From Phycisphaerales bacterium (lineage in GTDB: Bacteria > Planctomycetota > Phycisphaerae > Phycisphaerales > UBA1924): a DNA stretch of 64,000 bases. A program made the position numbers and the translations under genes. Numbering within the stretch: the first letter of the stretch is position 1; every line of letters starts with the position of its first letter. Positions 53,885 to 62,417 of this stretch are shown here, one piece after another. The DNA is taken from positions 498,266-562,265 of the forward strand of contig JAJDDD010000009.1 of the NCBI GenBank assembly GCA_029260495.1, in the 5' to 3' direction. The notes beneath the pieces are model-generated. The model had not been told where the DNA came from, searched no databases, and saw only the letters and a list, made by a program, of their open reading frames with translations.

Positions 53885-55432
53885 TCAAGCACGGAGCCCG
53901 GTGTCGGCGGAGGCCTGATTTCGCAGCCGCAGTTCGACGAGGACGCCATCTGCAGGCTTTGTTGAAACTCCTGCCCTTGCTGGATTGTCGGGGTTGACTG
54001 CTACAAATCGGAAGAGCTTTACGAACGCCCCAACAACGAGAGCAACTTCAAGTTGTCCGAGACTTTTGCCCGGGCAGAAGCGCGGGCCGTGGCCGAATCC
54101 GAAGTGAAGGAGCTCCTTTGACCCGTGGGCACAAGCAGCGAGACGCTCCCAACGTTCCGGGACAAAGTCGAGTGCAGGATGTCCAGTCACTGTGACGCCC
54201 CAATGGTCTTCATGGCGATTCGCGTGCCAAACATCCAGGAGAATGTGTGTTCCTTTCGGGATGCGCAGGCGACCACCTGAAGTTGTTTCAACCCAGGTGT
54301 CAGCCGTCGCCCGGCGTGGGTGGAAATACAGTGAAGGAGTTAGTCGAAGGGTTTCATTGAGCACATGGCCGAGGTATTTCGCATCGTGAAGAGTTTCAGG
54401 CGTGTATTCCTGAATGTCCTTGACTTCATGAAAGACCTTTTCCTGCGCCGCTGGGTTTCTCGCCAGATGCGATATCGCCCAACTCGCATATGAAGTCGTC
54501 GCTTCGAGTGCGCCCGCGAGGAACACCCGAATATTGCTGCGCAGAGCTTCGTCCGGCGCATCAGAGTTAAACTGTTTCCAAAGCCCTCTTCCGTCTTTTC
54601 TGGTCTCTAAAACAAGATCAGTGAGTTGCTCGAAGCTAGCGAGAGCATCCTTTACTTCACCAATGTTTCGCGTGAATCGCGGCAGGCGCCGAAGGGGTAC
54701 GCCAATCTTGTTCACAACTGTGTCACGCACAATGTAATCAACAACGCGCTCCAAAGCGGGAACATAGCGATTCCTAATTTCTTCGTACGTGACATTCGCG
54801 CCAAAGAAGTTGTTTACGAGCATTTCGAGCATGACCGCTTTGATCTCTGCTTCGAGTTTAACTGGCGCTGGCTTCTCAGCGTCCGCCAGGTGTTTCTTGA
54901 GAATTTCAAGACGCCGCACAATCGTTTGGCGAAACGTCACCTCGAACTCACGAAACTGCTCCGGTTGAAAAAGGGTCGTTCTTGCAAATGGAGGCGTGGC
55001 GAGCTTCTTCTGTCTTTTCCAGGCTGGCCCGTTTGTATAGAGAAGCGAGTCTTTGCCAGTGGCGCGAGCAATGCCGGCAGATGGAAGTGTGTCACGGTCG
55101 AACTGACCAACTCGGTCCCCGGTTGCAACGGAGATCGCCCGAATAATCTGCGGGTCGCGTGTGATGAGGACGGGCGCAAACCCCGGCACGTCGAGGAATC
55201 GGTTATGCCTTCCTGACCCTTGTACAGCGTCTGCGTTCCAAAAGAAGGTGTCGAGAATGCGTATGGGTTCACTAAAATTCCAAGGATGTGGGAATGGTGA
55301 TGTTGGCCGGCCGGATCCCATCGAAATGAGCGGCACGCGCGCCGTTTGAACTTCTCCACCGAAGGGGTTGATCTTCAGAATTTGTCGTGGGAGACGCTCG
55401 ATCCGGCGAAAGCCCGGCACAGATTCCTGCAT
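53885..55432 (-). CDS. cytochrome P450
   Basis: Heme monooxygenase. From the Met at 55432 it is 515 residues. The diagnostic elements are the I-helix region VFLAGALEATTSYASW, the K-helix NETLRLTPS (ExxR), and the heme loop FGFGHGPRFCPGKSLGQLE with the thiolate Cys. The N-terminus could extend to 55513. The I-helix lacks the usual AG(G/A)xxT acid-Thr pair in its standard form (LEATTS). No redox partner is adjacent. It lies in the island-like stretch before tRNA-Ser. Confidence 0.9.
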   Translation of the reverse strand: MQESVPGFRRIERLPRQILKINPFGGEVQTARVPLISMGSGRPTSPFPHPWNFSEPIRILDTFFWNADAVQGSGRHNRFLDVPGFAPVLITRDPQIIRAISVATGDRVGQFDRDTLPSAGIARATGKDSLLYTNGPAWKRQKKLATPPFARTTLFQPEQFREFEVTFRQTIVRRLEILKKHLADAEKPAPVKLEAEIKAVMLEMLVNNFFGANVTYEEIRNRYVPALERVVDYIVRDTVVNKIGVPLRRLPRFTRNIGEVKDALASFEQLTDLVLETRKDGRGLWKQFNSDAPDEALRSNIRVFLAGALEATTSYASWAISHLARNPAAQEKVFHEVKDIQEYTPETLHDAKYLGHVLNETLRLTPSLYFHPRRATADTWVETTSGGRLRIPKGTHILLDVWHANRHEDHWGVTVTGHPALDFVPERWERLAACAHGSKELLHFGFGHGPRFCPGKSLGQLEVALVVGAFVKLFRFVAVNPDNPARAGVSTKPADGVLVELRLRNQASADTGLRA

Positions 55433-55488
55433 GATAGTCCGAAATCTACCAGGCACACATATCGCCTTTCTTCTTACTACGTGCCAAT

Positions 55489-55506
55489 GCGGAGAGGGGG
55501 GGATTC
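55489..55506. repeat. 18-bp copy of the tRNA-Ser 3' end (attachment-site-like)
   Basis: The 18 bases starting GCGGAGAGG and ending GATTC are identical to 56071-56088, which cover the 3' end of tRNA-Ser including the T-arm entry. Duplicated tRNA 3' ends are what tyrosine recombinases leave as attL/attR. The interval between the copies is only about 580 bases. Confidence 0.6.
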
Positions 55507-55637
55507 TCCGCACGGGTACTTGGCAACTGCTGCAACGACAAAGATTTACACTCCAAGCCTTTGCTGGCCAATCTCTTGACGATTCTGAGGCGCTATACAG
55601 GCTTTGTCATTCGTTGTCAGGTTTGATCATTAAAAAT

Positions 55638-55660
55638 GGCGCTACTTGTGGGGCTACCTG
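55638..55660. repeat. direct repeat, copy 1
   Basis: GGCGCTACTT followed by GTGGGGCTACCTG. It matches 55978-56000 at nearly every position, with a small indel and one terminal change. Spacing is 340 bases. Confidence 0.55.
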
Positions 55661-55888
55661 AACAAACCTCCACCGAATCAGAGGCCTTCCAGGGGTTCAA
55701 AAAAACTATCCGAGGAAGATCAGGACATCCGGCGAGTCACATCAACAGCGTCCTCATCGGCGTCGTCAACATATCGGGAAGTTTACTATTCCAAATCCAC
55801 TGTTCCTTGGTTCAAATCCAACCCGATGCTGTAACCGCATCTCCTGATCTCGCACCAACTTGCACGTCGGCTGAGTATTGGAACAGGA

Positions 55889-55935
55889 CGGGTTGAGTAG
55901 GATTTGAACCCACTGCATCTCAACGTCTTGGGGCG
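55889..55935 (-). pseudogene. tRNA-like 3' half fragment
   Basis: On the minus strand the T-arm GTGGG-TTCAAAT-CCTAC is followed by TCAACCCG, as in a tRNA acceptor 3' side. No matching 5' acceptor half (GGGTTGA) is found upstream, so it is not a complete tRNA. It resembles an attachment-site fragment of a tRNA located elsewhere. Confidence 0.5.
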
Positions 55936-55977
55936 TCCACCGATGGAGGTGCGGAGAATCTGGAAGGGACAACTTTT

Positions 55978-56000
55978 GGCGCTACTTTGGGGACTACCAG
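55978..56000. repeat. direct repeat, copy 2
   Basis: GGCGCTACTT followed by TGGGGACTACCAG, the partner of 55638-55660. It lies 72 bases downstream of the 3' end of tRNA-Ser. Confidence 0.55.
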
Positions 56001-56070
56001 CCCTTTGGGAAAAGCACGCCGTGCACAAGTCAATTGCCAACAAAGACTTGCAAAACCGAGATTCTGAAAA

Positions 56071-56162
<92 letters not shown>

Positions 56163-56380
56163 AAAAAACTCAAATTAGCAGGACAATCCACCGACCCAAC
56201 GCCTCAACCAACAGCGCCGCAAGCGGTCAGATCATCTCGGACAGCCATGTTCCAGTGTACCGGCAATTCGGCCAGGTCGTCCACACTGACGCTTCGTCTC
56301 AAATCAGATTCCCTGACCCACATCAGACGGAAGAGCTCTCGCAATCAACCATCGAGCCCCACCCTCCCGAGCCCGGTCTT

Positions 56381-57319
56381 TCACTCCAATTGATCAAGCT
56401 CGTTCAGCACCGCCTGCCACGTCGCGCGATGGTGAATCAACATTGGAAACACCTGCCGAACCACACCGTCCTTATCAATCAGATACGTCGTCACACGCTC
56501 ATACGCTGTCGTCTGTTCGCGATTCAGATCCGCGACGATCTCCAACGCACCGCCCGTTTCCAATCCATCAAGAATCTTCGCGTGCGATTTCAAATCCTTA
56601 TCTTCCTGAGCGATTGCAATCACGACGGCGTTGCGCTTCTCAAACTCACCTGACATCTCTTGCAGCTGAACCAGCTGCGCCCGGCAAAATGGTCACCAGA
56701 ATGCGCGATACGTCGTCACAAGAATATTCTGCTCACCCAGATAATCATCGAGGGCAAGCGTGCTCCCGTCGGCCCGCGGCAACACAATCCCCTCCGCCCG
56801 ATCGCCTATATTCAGCGTGTTATCGATTCCCCAATCCGAAACGTTCGCTTGCTCAGTCGACGAACTGCTCACCCCGGCCCTCACCGGCAACTCAACCCGG
56901 CGCCGCAGGAAAAACGCATCCTCTTCATCCGTTTCGCTCACATACGCAACGACATTCAGCGAAATCGTTTCACCAGCCGTTGGCGCCGACTCCAGCGTAA
57001 ACCGAACACTATTGTTGCCCGGATCGATCACCCGCTCATAAGGCTCTTGCAAAAACTCATTCCGCGCTAGTTCTTTATATTCAGTCAAATACCGCCCGGA
57101 CAAATGCACCGACGCCGGCGCCTCGACCTGCAAGATCGGTTTCGGCACACCGGCGCCGATCGACCATCCGTCAGCCAACTCAAGCGATATCTGAACTTCA
57201 TACTCCTGCCCAACCGCCAACTCGCCGGTCGGCATGGAAGCGCTCAACTTCATCACATCTCCCGACGGCGCCGCGCCAATCACACTCGCAATCGCCAACA
57301 CTACAGATGAAAATAACAT
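56381..57319 (-). CDS. exported peroxiredoxin/thioredoxin-like selenoprotein (in-frame UGA = Sec209)
   Basis: Read through UGA at 56695-56693 the gene gives 312 residues; otherwise it appears as two adjacent frames. The ATG at 57319 begins a signal peptide (MLFSSVVLAIASVIGAAPSG). Residues about 25-160 look like a DsbD-alpha-like beta domain. The C-terminal thioredoxin-fold domain holds TYRAFW-U209-PFC212RAQL, a UxxC motif where AhpC/TSA and PRX-like2 proteins have CxxC or C..C. Downstream sequence (VIAIAQEDKDLK, YLIDKDGVVRQVFP) is peroxiredoxin-like. A SECIS-like hairpin follows the UGA by 14 nt. It lies downstream of the deiodinase-like gene in the Sec locus. Confidence 0.85.
56662..56678 (-). 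promoter_or_regulatory. bacterial SECIS element of the peroxiredoxin-like selenoprotein gene
   Basis: On the minus strand GCAGCTG (14 nt after the UGA) pairs perfectly with CAGCTGC, leaving the loop GUU; counting one fewer base pair the loop is GGUUC. Position, size and G-containing loop fit bSECIS rules that recruit SelB. Confidence 0.78.
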
Positions 57320-57423
57320 CTCGCGTCGATCCCTTTCTGCACAAAAATTCCGATCATCACTTCGGTGAACGCTCAGCAACTGAATTCCCGAACGCTCAGT
57401 GCTCAAAACTCCATCTTTGTTAC

Positions 57424-58665
57424 TTACTCATTCGATCCGCGCCGACCCCCGTTTCTCTTCCTCGCGCGTTCCCCTTCTTCAGTGTCCGTTGCATTCTGCA
57501 TCTCGTCCATACGCTTGCTCATCATTTTCGCCATCTCATCCGGAATCACAAATCCGCCATTCCGATCGCGCTCCAGCACAACTGTGTACTCCTGAGACAA
57601 CGGCTTGCACCATCCTTCTTCATCGTGGCAGGCAAAATAATGCGCCTTGATCGTCAGTGCGTCACCCGTCTTCGCTCCCGCAATATCAACCAGGAACTCA
57701 CGCGGATCAATATCCGCATCCACTTCAACCTCCGGGGCGCTCAAAACTTCAGGTGTCACCGTCACCCCGGCCGACGCCTCAATCTTCACCTCAATCGATT
57801 TTACCAAGTTGTTCCAATGCACTCCATACAGCGGATCAAGCATGAAGCGCAGATAGAGTTGCCCCTCTCCATGGGTGAGCAACTCCCGCCCGGCTTCCGC
57901 ACGCAGCTTCGCATAGAACGGCTCGTTGTCATTCGTGAACACCGGCTCAACCTTCACCGGCGACATCCGACCCGCCCTCTTCAATCTTGGCACAACACCG
58001 CTCGCCGCCGCCTTCAGGGGTGGCGCTGATGGCATGTCCAGATCGTCAACCATCGTCGGATGTTCAACCGCCCCAACCAGTTGCTCAAGATCCGCCCGCA
58101 GCGCCGTAGGGCTGCTCCAATCGCGCCGCCCCACGATCACATTGTTCTCATCAATAATCCACTCAGAGTTCGGCGCATTCCCCATCGCCGTCTTCAGAAC
58201 ATTGTCTTCCGTATCCACGAGCCAATGAAACCGGGTGCCCAGCGTCCGCTTTGCCTCCGCCACATGCATCAGCCGTTCGTCCATCGTGTACGGAGTCACA
58301 TACCCGTTCCACTCCGGATGCGCCAGCGCCTTATAGACATAATAAAAACCAACACCCTTATCAGAATAATCACGCTCAATGGTCTCCAACCTGGAGACAT
58401 TCCGTAGGAACGGCGGTCATGTCAGACAGCCGAACACAATCACCTTGTGTTTCCCCGGCAACGCTCGCAGTCGAATCCGCTCGCCCTGATCGTCAAAAAT
58501 TTCTACATCCGCAAGGGTTTCCCCAACTTTGGGCGCATCGTCCCCAAACATTTTCGGCATACCCTGCCGCCGCTGCGGTCCGTCCTGCGCTGACGCCGCC
58601 GCCGTCGCCAGCGCCAGTCCAAAAACCGTCCCGATCAGCGCCACCGCTCGTATGCGTCCATTCAT
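57424..58665 (-). CDS. exported deiodinase-like thioredoxin-fold selenoprotein (in-frame UGA = Sec83)
   Basis: Start at the ATG at 58665, which follows AAGGAG and opens a signal peptide (VALIGTVFGLALATAAASAQ). Reading through UGA at 58419-58417 gives 413 residues. The motif FGC80LTU83PPFLRN matches the (S/C)xxTUPPF active site of iodothyronine deiodinase-like proteins. The following FYYVYKALAHPEWNGYV corresponds to the deiodinase YI.EAHPSDGW region. C80 and U83 form a CxxU pair. The C-terminal half (about 230-360) resembles DsbD-alpha and contains YFACHDEEGWCKPL. Without readthrough, automatic callers split it at 58417. Substrate is unknown; bacterial members need not act on iodothyronines. 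Confidence 0.87.
58382..58398 (-). promoter_or_regulatory. bacterial SECIS element of the deiodinase-like selenoprotein gene
   Basis: On the minus strand GUCUCC-AGGUU-GGAGAC begins 18 nt after the UGA. Flanking AAU/AUU extends the stem by three more pairs across a bulged C. The loop AGGUU is like that of the E. coli fdhF element (AGGUCU). Confidence 0.85.
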
Positions 58666-58820
58666 TGTTCCAAACTCCTTACGGGTCTCGGCCTGACATT
58701 CCGGCCGTGTGTCGCTTCTACAGCCGCAAACGCTCCTCGACGCAAGAGTATTGCAGAGAATTGCAATCTCCGAAAGATCACCACAACAAACACCGATCAA
58801 ACTCACATCGGATGCGAAAA

Positions 58821-58916
58821 CGGGAGTGGATGGGAATCGAACCCACCCAGGGTCTGTCTCCAGACCCCACAACGGGTTTGAAGCCCGCGGCCGCCACCAG
58901 GCGTGCTGACACTCCC
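58821..58916 (-). tRNA. selC: tRNA-Sec (UCA anticodon)
   Basis: 96 bases. The minus strand starts GGGAGTG and ends CACTCCC-G; anticodon arm GCGGG-CUUCAAA-CCCGU has anticodon UCA; the long variable arm pairs GGGTCTG with CAGACCC around GAGA; T-arm GUGGG-UUCGAUU-CCCAC. The size, extended acceptor/T stack and UCA anticodon are diagnostic of tRNA-Sec. It begins only 15 bases after the selA stop, so is probably processed from the sel transcript. No CCA is encoded; a TTTT run follows. Confidence 0.96.
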
Positions 58917-58931
58917 AATCAACCCCACACG

Positions 58932-60404
58932 CTACCCGCCTCCTCGCCTCCCAGCAAAATGCGCGGCGGCGTGTCGCACAGCCTCCACCACCTCCGCCTC
59001 TTCATCTGCAAAAACACTCCGAAGGTCGAGCAGCACCATCCCCTCATTCGCCCGTGCAATCACACCAGGCTTCTGCCAGCGCAGCTGCTCCTGTGATTCA
59101 CTCTCAGACGCCCCCGCAAGGCGCAACGCCACCGCAAAACTCTCCACAACTCGAGCGGGCGTTGACCCGCCCCCAACATGTGCCTCCGACGCTCGCACCT
59201 CAGCCAGCTCCACACCCTGAATCTCACTCAACTTCGCGCACAGCGCTTCCGCCCGCGCCCTCAAATCCTCAACAGGCGCCAACATCAGCATCGCCGGAAT
59301 CTCCCGCATCGCCCGCTCATGATCCATGTGCACATCAAGCGTCGCTGCCAGCGCCCCCAACCGAAGTTTGTCTACACGCAGAGCCCGCATCAAAGGATGC
59401 TTCATCACCCGCGCAACCTGTTGTGACTTCCCAACAACAATCCCGCATTGCGGCCCGCCCAGGAGCTTATCCCCGCTGAAAAACGTCAAGTCCGCCCCCG
59501 CCCGCACCGAAGACTCCGCGTCCGGCTCCTCTCCGGGAACTGCTCTCCCCATCCGCCGCGTCAGCGCGCCCGACCCAATATCGTGCAGCACCGGAACATC
59601 ATGCTGCTCACCAATCTCCACCAACTCCTCTATCGAAGCTTCTGCAGTGAACCCCTCAATCCGGTAATTCGACGCATGCACCTTCAGGATCGCGCCCGTC
59701 TTTTCATTAATTGCGTCAGCAAAATCGCTCGCCCTCGTCCGGTTTGTCGTTCCAACCTCGCGCATCACCGCCCCCGCCGCTTCAATGACGCTCGGCAGCC
59801 GAAAACTCCCGCCAATCTCAACCAGCTCCCCGCGAGAAACAATCACCTCGCGCCCATCAGCCAGCGCCGCGACACACAGCATCAACGCCGCAGCGTTGTT
59901 GTTCACCACCGTCGCAGATTCCGCTCCTGTCAGCCGTCGCAGCGATTCCACCACCAACTGCTCCCGCCGCCCGCGCTTGCCGCTCACAAGGTCCAGCTCC
60001 ACCGGCGCATACCGACCCGCAATCTCGGTCACGGCCCGCACCGCTGCATCCGCCATCGGCGCCCGCCCGAGCCCCGTATGAAGCAAAATCCCCGTTGCAT
60101 TAATCACCCGCACCAGCTTCCGCAGCGCCGCCCGGTCCAGCGCCGCCTCCGCTGCATCCGCAAGCCCACCACGCGAAACATCACAAACCCCAGCTCCTCC
60201 AGCCCCATTTTGTACAATCCGCGCCCGCTCCGCTTCAACCGCCTTTCGTGCTGCGTCCACAATCACCCCCCGCCCAACACGTTTTTCCCAGCCTCGCTCA
60301 ACAAGCTCACCAGCCAGCGCGTCCACCGAAGGCAGCGCTCGCAGCATCTCGCTCCGCGCATCACCACCAGCGCAAACATCCTTGCCATTGTTCTCATGTT
60401 TCAT
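58932..60404 (-). CDS. selA: L-seryl-tRNA(Sec) selenium transferase
   Basis: PLP enzyme that turns Ser-tRNA-Sec into Sec-tRNA-Sec using selenophosphate. Start taken at the ATG of MKHENNGKD, after a GGGAG site, giving 490 residues, near the family length. Landmarks are VINATGILLHTGLGRAPMA, VNNNAAALMLCVAALADGREVIVSRGELVEIGGSFRLP, and FFSGDKLLGGPQCGIVVG with K313 as the PLP lysine. It overlaps the selB stop by 11 bases and is followed by tRNA-Sec. The N-terminal region is preceded by a spurious upstream extension to 60464. Confidence 0.96.
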   Translation of the reverse strand: MKHENNGKDVCAGGDARSEMLRALPSVDALAGELVERGWEKRVGRGVIVDAARKAVEAERARIVQNGAGGAGVCDVSRGGLADAAEAALDRAALRKLVRVINATGILLHTGLGRAPMADAAVRAVTEIAGRYAPVELDLVSGKRGRREQLVVESLRRLTGAESATVVNNNAAALMLCVAALADGREVIVSRGELVEIGGSFRLPSVIEAAGAVMREVGTTNRTRASDFADAINEKTGAILKVHASNYRIEGFTAEASIEELVEIGEQHDVPVLHDIGSGALTRRMGRAVPGEEPDAESSVRAGADLTFFSGDKLLGGPQCGIVVGKSQQVARVMKHPLMRALRVDKLRLGALAATLDVHMDHERAMREIPAMLMLAPVEDLRARAEALCAKLSEIQGVELAEVRASEAHVGGGSTPARVVESFAVALRLAGASESESQEQLRWQKPGVIARANEGMVLLDLRSVFADEEAEVVEAVRHAAAHFAGRRGGG

Positions 60405-62355
60405 CCGCAATCTCCCGCGACAACGCTGCTTGAGGCGCCCGCTCACCCAGCACACGTGCATCACCTCGACGCTTCGTCACTCGCTCCCGGTCAAGATACT
60501 CGCACAGCGGGATCACATACTTCCGGCTTGTATCCAGAACATCACGAATCTCACTCACCGTGAGCTCACCCCGCTCGCCAATCGCCTCCGCCACACGCCG
60601 CTTCATCTCAACAACCCGCACCCCCGCCAAGTGATGCCCCCCTCCTATATGCACCAAATCTCCAACCCCAACACACAGCTCCAAAAGCTCACGCACCACC
60701 CCCTCGCGCGCGCCCAACATCCGACACAACGATCCAGCGTCCGGTGGACGAAAGCCAGCCTCATCATGCGCACACAAAATCCGCTCCAACAAGTCTCTCT
60801 TCGCTCCATCAAGTTTCGGCGCCCGCTCCGCCAGCCCAACCCGCCGCCCATCACTCGCTAGCTCACCATCCACAACCAGACGTTCAATGACCGCGGACAT
60901 GAGCCCCGCATCCAAATACGAGAGCCTCCTCGCCACCGCGGACACCTCAAAAAACGGCGTCATCATCGAAGAATCATGCAGCTTCTCCAACTCCCGCTTC
61001 ACCCGCCTCCCGATTTCATCCGCAACATCCCGATGCAGCAATCGCCTTCGAACCCCTTCACCACCACCAACTTCCAAGAGCTCGCCCGCAGAGACCAATT
61101 CCTCGGTCACCCGATCAGCCTTCGCCAAATCAAGCTGCGCATCCCGCGCAAGGTCAAATAGCTCCCAAGGCGCTGTCCCATACAGTCTCGCCGTCGCGCT
61201 CGCTCGCTCGCTTGCGCATTCACTTTCAACCTCGCCCAATCGTAGCGCAAACTCTGCTTCGCCTCGCTTGATGCGCACTCTCGTTGACAACAGCACCCGA
61301 CCTCCGCCGATCGTCATCACCGGCGACTCACTGCGCACAACGAAAGGCTGTCCCCCCGCTGCAACCACCGCCTCCGCGCACACAAGCTGCGCAGCCCCGC
61401 TCTCCCCCGGCTCAATCACGGCTCCCTCAAGCAGCCGAACCCGCGCCATCACCTCGCCCGTCCCCAGGTGCAGCCGAACCCGATCCCGGTGTCGAATCCC
61501 GCGCTTCGCATCCTCCAGTGCGCACAGCCGAACCGTAAGCAATCGCGTTGCGCGCATGAATCCGGGAGTCGCAAGCTCAAACCCGCGCCGCACATCCTCT
61601 CGGCTCACCCCCGCCAGTTGAATCGCCGCCCGCTGCCCTCGCACAACCCGCTCGGCCATTTGCCCATGCGCCTGCAAGCCGCGCACGCGCACCGTCGTTC
61701 CTGCAGGCATCAGTTCAAGCTCATCACCAACATGAGCCTCCCCAGCCCACACGGAACCCGTCACAACTACGCCCACCCCTTCGCGCACAAACGCGCGATC
61801 AATCGCCAAACGAAACACACCGCCGGTCGCGCGCTCTGCAACATGCGCACAAACCCGGCTGATCCCATCGCGCAGCTCTTCAACACCCGCTCCCGTCGTC
61901 GCCGACGTGCGCACGATCGGCGCCCCCTCCAGAAACGTCCCCTGGAGTCGCTCGCGCATTTCAAGCTCAACCAGATCCAGCCAACCCTCATCAACAAGAT
62001 CACACTTGGTCAGCGCCACCACCCCATGCTCAAGCCCCAGAAGCTCAAGAATCGCCAGGTGCTCAACCGTCTGCGGCATGATCGAATCATCCGCAGCGAC
62101 CACAAAGATCACCACATCAACTCCCGAGGCCCCCGCCAGCATGTTGCGCACAAACCGCTCATGCCCAGGCACATCCACAACGCCCATGCACACGCCCGGC
62201 AGCTCAAGCTGCGCAAAGCCGATGTCAATCGTCATCCCGCGCTTCTTTTCCTCAGGCAAACGATCCGTATCAACCCCGGTCAGCGCGCGCACCAGCGCCG
62301 TCTTCCCGTGATCAATATGCCCCGCCGTTCCGAGAATCAGCCGTCGCTTCGCCAT
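60394..62355 (-). CDS. selB: selenocysteine-specific elongation factor SelB
   Basis: 653 residues. GTPase motifs GHIDHGKTALV, DVPGHERF and TKCDL are followed by EF-Tu-like domains 2-3 and a C-terminal run of four winged helices that bind the bSECIS hairpin. The last one ends with VLDTSRKYVIPLCEYLDRERVTKRRGD, the diagnostic SelB C-terminus. It delivers Sec-tRNA-Sec to UGA. The stop overlaps selA by 11 bases and the gene follows selD by 62 bases. Confidence 0.97.
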   Translation of the reverse strand: MAKRRLILGTAGHIDHGKTALVRALTGVDTDRLPEEKKRGMTIDIGFAQLELPGVCMGVVDVPGHERFVRNMLAGASGVDVVIFVVAADDSIMPQTVEHLAILELLGLEHGVVALTKCDLVDEGWLDLVELEMRERLQGTFLEGAPIVRTSATTGAGVEELRDGISRVCAHVAERATGGVFRLAIDRAFVREGVGVVVTGSVWAGEAHVGDELELMPAGTTVRVRGLQAHGQMAERVVRGQRAAIQLAGVSREDVRRGFELATPGFMRATRLLTVRLCALEDAKRGIRHRDRVRLHLGTGEVMARVRLLEGAVIEPGESGAAQLVCAEAVVAAGGQPFVVRSESPVMTIGGGRVLLSTRVRIKRGEAEFALRLGEVESECASERASATARLYGTAPWELFDLARDAQLDLAKADRVTEELVSAGELLEVGGGEGVRRRLLHRDVADEIGRRVKRELEKLHDSSMMTPFFEVSAVARRLSYLDAGLMSAVIERLVVDGELASDGRRVGLAERAPKLDGAKRDLLERILCAHDEAGFRPPDAGSLCRMLGAREGVVRELLELCVGVGDLVHIGGGHHLAGVRVVEMKRRVAEAIGERGELTVSEIRDVLDTSRKYVIPLCEYLDRERVTKRRGDARVLGERAPQAALSREIADET

Positions 62356-62417
62356 GCCATAAGAATAGGTGACGATTCATCGCGATTCCGAGTCATCGCC
62401 ACAATATTCATATTGAT

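Noticed and set aside
56693-57319. Peroxiredoxin-like protein ending at UGA as a complete short protein
   Set aside because: It would end one residue before the UxxC motif and lack the catalytic half that continues in the same frame.
57424-58665. Deiodinase-like gene as a nonsense-mutated pseudogene
   Set aside because: The UGA sits precisely at the catalytic Sec site, frame stays open after it, a SECIS-like hairpin follows and all Sec machinery is adjacent.
59448-60563. 371-codon plus-strand frame over selA
   Set aside because: Shadow of selA; no recognisable domain.
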